Shown one piece after another: positions 1 to 4,867 of a stretch of 28,159 nt of DNA (the stretch's first letter is position 1; each line of letters opens with the position of its first letter). A model generated the notes under the pieces. It was given only the letters and a program-made list of their open reading frames with translations, searched no databases and had not been told where the DNA came from. The DNA comes from an uncultured Blautia sp. (GTDB taxonomy: Bacteria; Bacillota; Clostridia; Lachnospirales; Lachnospiraceae), in assembly GCA_934373235.1 (NCBI GenBank), contig CAKROW010000033.1:1-28159 (forward strand), written 5' to 3'. The translations under genes and the position numbers were made by a program.

Positions 1-29
1 GAAAAGCCTGATTTTCAGGCTCACCACCC

Positions 30-920
30 TTGCATATCATAGAAGAATCTTATTTACAGACTTTTTCTCACAGTCTCGAAAAAACGGTATCTAACTATAA
101 AGAATCTATCAGCCTTTTAGTTCATTATATTAGTCCTGAAACGTCTTTAGCAGATGTTACATATGATAAAGTAACTGAATATATTATGACCCTATATGAT
201 CGTCCACTTTCACGGGCTACGGTATCCACTTATGTACGAAACATCCGTATTTTTTTTCGTTGGGTATATAGTGAATATACATTGCCATTTGAGCCAACAA
301 AGTTAAAAATACCGAAATCTCCCAAAAAAGTAGTACATATTTACAATGATGATGAAATCAAATTAATATTCGATTTAATTGATACATCAGAGCCATGGAT
401 CACTGCAAGGAATCGTGCTGTTATTGCTCTTATGCTCGATTCCGGTCTTAGGCAATCTGAAATTTGCGGATTAATGAAAGTCTCCATAGATCGAAAACGT
501 ATGATTATGAAAGTTACAGGGAAAGGCGCTAAAGATCGCATGGTTCCTCTTGGTAAATTTGCACGCACTCTTCTGGATCAGTATTTGGAAATCTGTCCGT
601 ATAAGTCTGTCAATTATGTCTTTTGTGATCGTCGAGGGAATCAGATGAGCAATAATACGGTAAAACTGTTTGTCAGTAAGTTACAGCACAAATTGCCATT
701 TCAACTGTCCTCTCACAGATTACGGCACAATTTTGCTACAAATTTCTGCATTGACCATGTACGGGAAACCGGTAAGACAGATGTGTATGATCTCAGTATA
801 TTGATGGGGCATGAAAGTATAGAAACGACAAAAAAATATGAGCATTTTGCACATGAAATCATAGCCGCAGAGAACAATATTTCCCACCTTGACAGGTGTC
901 TAGGAGAGTATTGTAATTAA
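30..920 (+). CDS. Tyrosine recombinase/integrase of a neighbouring (upstream) element
   Basis: A 296-aa phage-type tyrosine recombinase that cuts and rejoins DNA at an attachment site. An N-terminal SAM-like core-binding domain (about residues 5-85) precedes the catalytic domain. The visible catalytic set is Arg in SGLRQSEICGL, Lys in the TGKGAKDR turn, HRLRH (H-x-x-R), the His of LMGHES and the nucleophile Tyr in KKYEHF. The first usable start is TTG at 30. The frame is open only back to 12 (TGA at 9-11), so the N-terminus is essentially complete, but the ribosome site is weak. It ends 77 bp before a tRNA-Lys-derived att repeat, just as the second integrase (9524-10492) ends 97 bp before the other copy. 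I infer that it serves another element inserted in the same tRNA. The two integrases are clearly different proteins. Confidence 0.85.
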   Translation: MHIIEESYLQTFSHSLEKTVSNYKESISLLVHYISPETSLADVTYDKVTEYIMTLYDRPLSRATVSTYVRNIRIFFRWVYSEYTLPFEPTKLKIPKSPKKVVHIYNDDEIKLIFDLIDTSEPWITARNRAVIALMLDSGLRQSEICGLMKVSIDRKRMIMKVTGKGAKDRMVPLGKFARTLLDQYLEICPYKSVNYVFCDRRGNQMSNNTVKLFVSKLQHKLPFQLSSHRLRHNFATNFCIDHVRETGKTDVYDLSILMGHESIETTKKYEHFAHEIIAAENNISHLDRCLGEYCN

Positions 921-997
921 GTCCAAATTGCTCTGAATTTTCACTTCAAATCTCTCTGCTCAGTCTCACCTTGAAAACCCCTGAAACCTGCATAAAT

Positions 998-1094
998 ACA
1001 ACAAAAAACACCGTCCCCGCAACTCCCATGTCTGCAAAAACAGTGCTTTTAGTGCGTCTTCAGGGGTTCGAACCCTGGACACCCTGATTAAGAG
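998..1094. repeat. Left att direct repeat (3' half of tRNA-Lys plus terminator)
   Basis: This 97-bp segment is repeated at 10590-10686 with a single mismatch (A at 1022, G at 10614). Read on the minus strand it holds the 3' part of tRNA-Lys from the anticodon loop onwards (1053-1094), the tRNA terminator hairpin and flanking A/T-rich DNA. The 5' half of the tRNA is missing here, so this copy is a displaced tRNA fragment and one boundary of the integrated element. Confidence 0.9.
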
Positions 1095-1104
1095 AATCCT
1101 TAAT
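1087..1104. other. Candidate integrase core site (dyad ATTAAG-N6-CTTAAT)
   Basis: A perfect 6-bp inverted repeat with a 6-bp centre straddles the junction where the att repeat ends (1094). Joining the element ends would recreate exactly this sequence, so it is likely to be the attP core. In the intact tRNA the equivalent position is the anticodon stem-loop, itself a dyad (CTGA-N7-TCAG). Confidence 0.5.
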
Positions 1105-1810
1105 TTTTTTTATATTGTTTTTTTATCCGGTTTATATGCTCTTGTTTTTCCTGGTCGCTTAATTGTGTACCTGGCAACAATGTTAAATAAATTTGTTCAA
1201 TTTCTTCATGATGTAATAGATTTGTTTGTTTTTCTTGTTCCTTTATAAATTTTTTTAATTGAGCATATGATTTTACATATAAGTTTGGACTTTCTGTATT
1301 TACTTTTTTTAAATTAGCATTTCCATTAAATGTAATCAATGATATGTATTTGTCTTGTCCAATGTTCAAAATTTTTTCTAGATTTTTAATATGACTTTTA
1401 TTTTGCTTTACCGGATTATAAAAGAAGAATTTTTTTCCTTTTAGAGTCTCACACCAATTTTTACTTTGTTCATCCCCAAAAATCCATCCCGAATAGTTTT
1501 TATTTTCGATAACATAAATTCCTTTTGTACTTATCATGATAATATCTAATTCTGTTTTATCGCCCGATCGGTTAGGAATGTAACAATTGAATAATAATTT
1601 ATTTTCAAAAGTGGCCGTTTCAAGAATCTGAGATGTTCTGTATTCTCCTCTTGCACCTTGATCATTAATGATTTTTAAAAAGCTTTTTTTACTTTGTTTA
1701 CCATATGCTGATTCTTTATACTGCTTATTTTCATAACAATATTTTATAACAACAGCTCCCCAAACCATTACTATAAGCATTATTAAATATATAATGTAAT
1801 TTTCTAACAT
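1100..1810 (-). CDS. Membrane-anchored NERD-domain (nuclease-related) protein
   Basis: This 236-aa protein has an N-terminal transmembrane segment (about residues 4-26). A NERD domain follows at about residues 50-160: QGARGEYRTSQIL, then TELDIIMISTKGIYVIENKN, which supplies the Asp and the Glu-x-Lys of a PD-(D/E)xK-type nuclease fold. A lysine-rich C-terminus predicts cytoplasmic DNA- or RNA-facing chemistry at the inner membrane face. It lies 26 bp downstream of the repressor gene on the same strand, so it should be co-transcribed with it and expressed in the lysogen. It is very AT-rich compared with the structural genes. NERD is a family assignment; substrate and role (phage exclusion, defence, other) are unknown. 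It ends only 6 bp from the att repeat. Confidence 0.75.
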   Translation of the reverse strand: MLENYIIYLIMLIVMVWGAVVIKYCYENKQYKESAYGKQSKKSFLKIINDQGARGEYRTSQILETATFENKLLFNCYIPNRSGDKTELDIIMISTKGIYVIENKNYSGWIFGDEQSKNWCETLKGKKFFFYNPVKQNKSHIKNLEKILNIGQDKYISLITFNGNANLKKVNTESPNLYVKSYAQLKKFIKEQEKQTNLLHHEEIEQIYLTLLPGTQLSDQEKQEHINRIKKQYKKN

Positions 1811-1836
1811 ACTCTTTTTCCCCTATTTATGCTTTT

Positions 1837-2196
1837 TTATCCAATCTTTGATTCTGATAATTTTTCTTTCTCGCTGTTTTCTAAGTTATCATTTGATAAT
1901 CCATATATATATCCCTCAACTTTCCCTTTATTTTTTTCTGATAGTTCACGATAATTTTTAATTAGCTCTTTTTCTTCATCCGTATATGTTTTGTTTTCCT
2001 CTTTTCCTGTTATAAAATATTCTATTGTCACGCCGAGAAGTTCGCAAATGCGTTCAGTATATTCTATCGGCGGATTTGTCCCTCTGCTTTTCCATGTACT
2101 TACAACTGATTTACTTATTCCTAGAGTATTCGCTAAATTAATGGGTTTTATTTGTTTTATTTCCATAATTTCAAACATTCTTTTATTAATTGTCAT
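1837..2196 (-). CDS. XRE-family repressor of the integrated element
   Basis: This 119-aa protein has a Cro/C1 helix-turn-helix at about residues 1-60: IMEIKQIKPINLANTLGISKSVVSTWKSRGTNPP is the HTH core and ERICELLGVTIEYFITG is its usual tail. The C-terminal 55 residues are charged and probably mediate oligomerisation. I chose the ATG at 2196 (MTINKRM) because GAGGAG lies 6-7 nt upstream; an in-frame ATG at 2223 has no such site. The gene is transcribed away from the structural genes. Two identical 15-bp repeats lie just upstream, one of them inside the rightward promoter, which is the expected layout of a lysogeny switch. Confidence 0.85.
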   Translation of the reverse strand: MTINKRMFEIMEIKQIKPINLANTLGISKSVVSTWKSRGTNPPIEYTERICELLGVTIEYFITGKEENKTYTDEEKELIKNYRELSEKNKGKVEGYIYGLSNDNLENSEKEKLSESKIG

Positions 2197-2215
2197 CTTT
2201 CTCTCCTCTAAAAAA

Positions 2216-2261
2216 GTACGCATTTTTGAATTATTTTCATTGACAGGTACGCATTTTTGAA
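2216..2261. promoter_or_regulatory. Two 15-bp operator-like direct repeats
   Basis: GTACGCATTTTTGAA occurs at 2216-2230 and again, identically, at 2247-2261, with a centre spacing of 31 bp (about three helical turns). The first copy abuts the repressor ribosome site. The second exactly fills the spacer between the -35 and -10 boxes of the rightward promoter. They are the best candidates for XRE repressor binding sites. Confidence 0.7.
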
Positions 2262-2268
2262 CTATAAT
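2240..2268 (+). promoter_or_regulatory. Consensus sigma-A promoter for the phage genes
   Basis: TTGACA (2240-2245), a 17-bp spacer and TATAAT (2263-2268) form a perfect consensus promoter firing rightwards into the structural and replication genes. An operator-like repeat occupies the spacer, so it should be silent while the repressor is bound. Confidence 0.85.
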
Positions 2269-2274
2269 GATTCT

Positions 2275-2548
2275 TGTAAAAAGTGATACCTTTACACTTT
2301 ATTTAATATTCAATTTTAACATTATAGCGTGCTTTTTACAATTCGTTTTGTGGTAATTGCCAAATGTCTAGATGGTTGTTGTGGGTACAACAGAAAAACC
2401 CTCACAGACAAAAAATAAGTAGCTAACTCTATGGCGGGGGATACCGGCTTGTTGAAAAGGTTTGATAGCAGAATCATTCTCCTGGCTCCTGAAACGCTCA
2501 AGAGGTTTTTTGTCTGGTTACATAATTACCCCCATCGAGGTGTTTATA
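2275..2548 (+). other. Gene-free leader downstream of the phage promoter
   Basis: About 270 bp lie between the predicted transcription start and the first rightward gene, with no convincing reading frame. The segment holds a GGGGGATA motif (2436-2443) that recurs twice in the intergenic region before rep, and a weak GTTGT...ACAAC dyad near 2372-2390. An upstream in-frame ATG (2462) exists but lacks a ribosome site. Confidence 0.4.
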
Positions 2549-2860
2549 ATGGCTAAGAAAGTAAATTTGAAATCGGTTCGCCTTTCGGATGAAGTTTTAT
2601 CTTATGTTGAAAATTTTGAAGGGAACGGTTTTAATCAGAAGTTTGAAAATCTCGTACTGTTTTGCATGAAAGAAGAAAAAAATAAACGCGCCTATCTGGA
2701 AGATCTGGATCAGCTTATATCTCTGAAATGGAAAAAGCTCCAGGTCATGGATGACTTCTTTCGTGATCTGGTTCTTACACAGCAGGGTTTGGAAGATGTC
2801 CGGCATGACCTGAAACATCTCCGGGAATACCTCCAGCAGCTCAATGATTCCGAATTTTGA
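2549..2860 (+). CDS. Small ribbon-helix-helix-like DNA-binding protein
   Basis: This 103-aa protein has the N-terminus MAKKVNLKSVRLSDEVLSYVENFEG, the pattern of an RHH (MetJ/Arc/CopG-like) protein: a short beta strand carrying VRLSDEV followed by two helices. The C-terminal half is a charged, probably coiled-coil helix (KRAYLEDLDQLISLKWKKLQ onwards). ATG 2549 is chosen over the upstream ATG at 2462 because AGGTG lies 7 nt before it. As first gene of the rightward operon it could control copy number or early transcription. That role is inference; the fold assignment is by pattern only. Confidence 0.6.
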   Translation: MAKKVNLKSVRLSDEVLSYVENFEGNGFNQKFENLVLFCMKEEKNKRAYLEDLDQLISLKWKKLQVMDDFFRDLVLTQQGLEDVRHDLKHLREYLQQLNDSEF

Positions 2861-2885
2861 ACATGCGTAGATAAAGGGGTTCAAT

Positions 2886-3077
2886 ATGATAGACCATAAA
2901 GATTATCTTGATGAACAATATAAATTGGCTGTTCTGGATTTCCGGATGGCACATAACGAGGACGAACAGTGGAACGCACGTAAGCGTATAGCAAAAATTG
3001 AATTAACTGCTTCTGAATTGTATGGGTTCGATTATTCCGATCAGCTTCACCAAAAGTATTTAGGTAAAAATATGTAA
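2886..3077 (+). CDS. Hypothetical small protein
   Basis: This 63-aa protein is acidic, soluble and apparently all-helical (MIDHKDYLDEQYKLAVLDFRMAHNEDEQWNARKRIAKIELTASELYG in outline), with no family I recognise. An AAAGGGG ribosome site precedes the ATG by 7 nt. It follows the RHH gene after 25 bp and precedes the GC-rich hairpin region, so it is likely to be part of the early operon. The codon pattern matches its neighbours. Function unknown. Confidence 0.6.
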   Translation: MIDHKDYLDEQYKLAVLDFRMAHNEDEQWNARKRIAKIELTASELYGFDYSDQLHQKYLGKNM

Positions 3078-3120
3078 ACCTTCCTCTCTGATTACCGCGC
3101 GCAGCGCATCCCTTAGACAG

Positions 3121-3172
3121 CGTTGGCGAGAGCGCCGGGAACCCATTGGGGCGGTGGGGCGGCTCGCCAGCG
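3121..3172. repeat. GC-rich imperfect inverted repeat, candidate ssDNA origin or packaging hairpin
   Basis: CGTTGGCGAG (3121-3130) pairs with CTCGCCAGCG (3163-3172), one G-T pair, around a 32-nt G-rich loop. A smaller perfect hairpin GGCG-AGAG-CGCC sits at 3125-3136. The 3094-3175 stretch is strikingly GC-rich in an AT-rich element and carries no gene. Filamentous phages keep origins and the packaging signal in such intergenic hairpins; which of these applies here cannot be read from the sequence. Confidence 0.5.
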
Positions 3173-3193
3173 TGAACATGCAACAGAACATTC

Positions 3194-3265
3194 GGGACAG
3201 TAAATTGGAAAGATATGGTGTCCGCGTAGCTCTTTATCATGGAGGTTCGAATCCTTCCTGTCCCC
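3194..3265 (+). ncRNA. tRNA-like structure without an anticodon arm
   Basis: A 72-nt segment shows a perfect 7-bp acceptor stem (GGGACAG 3194-3200 with CTGTCCC 3258-3264) and a canonical T arm (GGAGG-TTCGAAT-CCTTC, 3241-3257) at the correct spacing and total tRNA length. No 4-bp D stem or 5-bp anticodon stem can be drawn in the 40 nt between them; AAAGA...TCTTT is the only helix there. No CCA is encoded. It may be a decayed phage tRNA, or a tRNA mimic. It is not called as a working tRNA. Confidence 0.5.
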
Positions 3266-3426
3266 TGCTCTCTTTCCCCTATAGAGAGCATATTCACAAC
3301 TCTCCTTTCCTGCTTCTTCTCTCAGGAAAGGGCGGTAACAACCTTGAAAAAGGATTACATAATAATTATTGTCATTCCGGCTCTTATACTGGTCTGATGA
3401 TCAAATTTCAAAGGAGGTTCAGTATT

Positions 3427-3753
3427 ATGAACAAAATGAAGATTCTGGTAACTTTTGCAAATGTGTGGAAGATGGATAATGGAAATTCTGGTCTTACCCT
3501 GAATTATTTTATGTTTGGTGAAAACGGTGAACTTCTTGCTTCACAGCATGATATTTCTGGAGGTGCTGTTGGACAGCAGCGTGCAAAATGTTCGCTGGAT
3601 TCTAAAATGCGTGATAAGATCACCTGGGTTCCTGGCATTTATGATGCAACAATGTCTTATAAGATCGGCAGTGATGGAAAACCTGTACTGACTGTTGAAG
3701 ATCTGGATTTTGTTTCAAAAGCATCTATCCGTATGGAAGCACAGGGTAAATAA
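3427..3753 (+). CDS. Putative phage ssDNA-binding protein (gpV-like position)
   Basis: This 108-aa soluble protein is rich in beta-strand patterns (KILVTFANVWKMDNGNSGLTLNYFMFG, then paired strands around GIYDATMSYKIGSDGKPVLTVEDLDFVS). The ATG at 3427 is fixed by AAAGGAGG 8-9 nt upstream; the longer open frame from 3154 overlaps the tRNA-like structure and is not used. Size, strand-rich character and position just before the coat genes match the single-stranded DNA-binding protein that coats filamentous-phage DNA before export. I recognise no diagnostic motif, so the function is inferred from context. Confidence 0.45.
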   Translation: MNKMKILVTFANVWKMDNGNSGLTLNYFMFGENGELLASQHDISGGAVGQQRAKCSLDSKMRDKITWVPGIYDATMSYKIGSDGKPVLTVEDLDFVSKASIRMEAQGK

Positions 3754-3770
3754 GAAGGTGGGGAAATGAT

Positions 3771-4202
3771 ATGGCAGACACTTTCACAGATGGAACAGAA
3801 GATTTTTCAGAGGTTTTGTTATCTCCGGATCCGGATGAAGGATCTGCAGAGACATCTGAAACAGTTCCGGAAGTATCTGAGCAGCCAGCGTTATCAGTAC
3901 CATCTGAACAAGATGCTGTGGATCATGAAGCTGTCAGTTCTGATGATGTCGCTGCCTCTTCAGGCGAAGAAACTGCTGAAGGAGTGGAGACGATATCGGC
4001 TTTTGGTACAGTAGAGCAGATTGATTATACAGAACTTCTGCAACAGCAAAATATGTATCTTTCTTCTTTGGTTGCAGAAACCAGAGAAACGAATGAACGG
4101 CTCTCAGATCTTAATCATGCAATGCCGATAGTAAGCTGTATGTTTGGCTTTGTGGTCGGTGTCTTGCTTGTTCAGATATTCAGTTCTTACTTGCGTATAT
4201 AG
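3771..4202 (+). CDS. Acidic single-span membrane protein of the virion module
   Basis: This 143-aa protein has a very acidic, Ser/Glu/Pro-rich N-terminal 80 residues without predicted fold, a short helical or coiled-coil stretch (about residues 85-115, TELLQQQNMYLSSLVAETRETNERLSDL) and one C-terminal transmembrane helix (PIVSCMFGFVVGVLLVQIFSS). GGGGA lies 6 nt before the ATG. There is no signal peptide, so the acidic part should face the cytosol unless the helix inserts the other way. It could be a minor coat or assembly protein (pVII/pIX-like); family unknown. Its stop TAG overlaps the ribosome site of the next gene. Confidence 0.6.
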   Translation: MADTFTDGTEDFSEVLLSPDPDEGSAETSETVPEVSEQPALSVPSEQDAVDHEAVSSDDVAASSGEETAEGVETISAFGTVEQIDYTELLQQQNMYLSSLVAETRETNERLSDLNHAMPIVSCMFGFVVGVLLVQIFSSYLRI

Positions 4203-4211
4203 GTGATTTTT

Positions 4212-4445
4212 ATGGATGAGTCTACAGAATTCAATTCAGTTGATATTGAATCCCTGGAAACAGCAGATTCAGTTAATATTACTGAACCCGAAGTTTCCAA
4301 AAGTCCTGAGTATGAGGCTTTGACTGTTCAGGATTATAACCATTTTGCAATATCCTCTATTCCTATAGGAGCCTTATCCGGCGCCATCTTCATGATAATA
4401 GGGTTCACTTTGCATGGAATAGTGAAGATATTTAAAAAAGTTTAA
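4212..4445 (+). CDS. Small single-span membrane protein, possible minor coat protein
   Basis: This 77-aa protein has an acidic N-terminal half, then one C-terminal transmembrane helix (GALSGAIFMIIGFTLHGIVKIF) and a basic end (KKV). This is the same acidic-TM-basic layout as a filamentous-phage coat protein but without a signal peptide. ATG 4212 is preferred over the GTG at 4203 because AGGTG (4201-4205) is 6 nt upstream; that site overlaps the stop of the preceding gene, suggesting translational coupling. It may be a minor capsid protein of the filament end. Inference from size, layout and position only. Confidence 0.55.
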   Translation: MDESTEFNSVDIESLETADSVNITEPEVSKSPEYEALTVQDYNHFAISSIPIGALSGAIFMIIGFTLHGIVKIFKKV

Positions 4446-4465
4446 TTAAGTGAAAGGAGATTCTT

Positions 4466-4735
4466 ATGAGTATTTCTAATCTTAAGAAAAAATTTGTTCC
4501 GGCTGTTATCGGTGCAGGTGCTGTGGTTGCTTCCTGTGTTCCAGTTTTTGCCAATGATGCTGGTACTGCGTTATCCAGTGTTGAGAGTGCAATGACATCG
4601 TCTTTTACTTCCGTTGGAAGTTCAATGACTGGTATGGTCTCTACGATCCTTCCGATTGCCCTTCCTGTAATGGGTGCATTGCTTCTGGTTGGATTTGGAA
4701 TCAAGGCATTTAAAAAAGTTGCAAATAAGGCTTGA
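4466..4735 (+). CDS. Major coat protein of a filamentous phage (pVIII-like)
   Basis: An 89-aa pre-protein with a signal peptide: KKKF, then a hydrophobic core, then CVPVFA with cleavage expected after Ala29. The mature form is about 60 residues: a small polar or acidic amphipathic part, one transmembrane helix (ILPIALPVMGALLLVGFGI) and a basic tail KAFKKVANKA. The helix end and tail GIKAFKKVANKA closely resemble the fd coat ending GIKLFKKFTSKA. Such proteins wait in the membrane and wrap the ssDNA during extrusion, the Lys tail facing DNA. AAAGGAG lies 7 nt before the ATG. A strong terminator follows directly, as after gene VIII in fd. Confidence 0.88.
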   Translation: MSISNLKKKFVPAVIGAGAVVASCVPVFANDAGTALSSVESAMTSSFTSVGSSMTGMVSTILPIALPVMGALLLVGFGIKAFKKVANKA

Positions 4736-4757
4736 TGTAATAATCTTGTTTTATGCT

Positions 4758-4789
4758 GGGTGAGGGAGGGAACTTCCCTCACCCTTTTT
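4758..4789 (+). terminator. Intrinsic terminator after the coat gene
   Basis: A 10-bp stem, GGGTGAGGGA (4758-4767) with TCCCTCACCC (4775-4784), a 7-nt loop and T5 (4785-4789). It lies 22 bp after the coat stop codon and would enrich coat mRNA over the downstream adhesin and assembly genes. Confidence 0.9.
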
Positions 4790-4851
4790 GTATCTCAAAA
4801 TGTACGTGCAGCATTTCTGATCAGAAGATGCAGCATAAAGAAATAAGATAC
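4790..4851. repeat. Module-junction inverted repeat, copy A
   Basis: GTATCT (4790-4795) and AGATAC (4846-4851) flank a second hairpin built on the palindrome TTCTGATCAGAA with GCAT/ATGC arms (4811-4831). It lies between the coat terminator and the pIII-like gene, its right arm about 7 bp before that gene's ribosome site. Related elements occur at 7509-7559 and 9449-9510. Confidence 0.6.
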
Positions 4852-4867
4852 ATGAAAGGGGGATTTT

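Noticed and set aside
3194..3265. Functional tRNA or tmRNA end
   Set aside because: No D or anticodon stem can be built and no tag-coding or pseudoknot region is near, so it is reported only as tRNA-like.
3154..3426. N-terminal extension of the putative ssDNA-binding protein
   Set aside because: The open frame crosses the tRNA-like structure; the AAAGGAGG before 3427 marks the real start.
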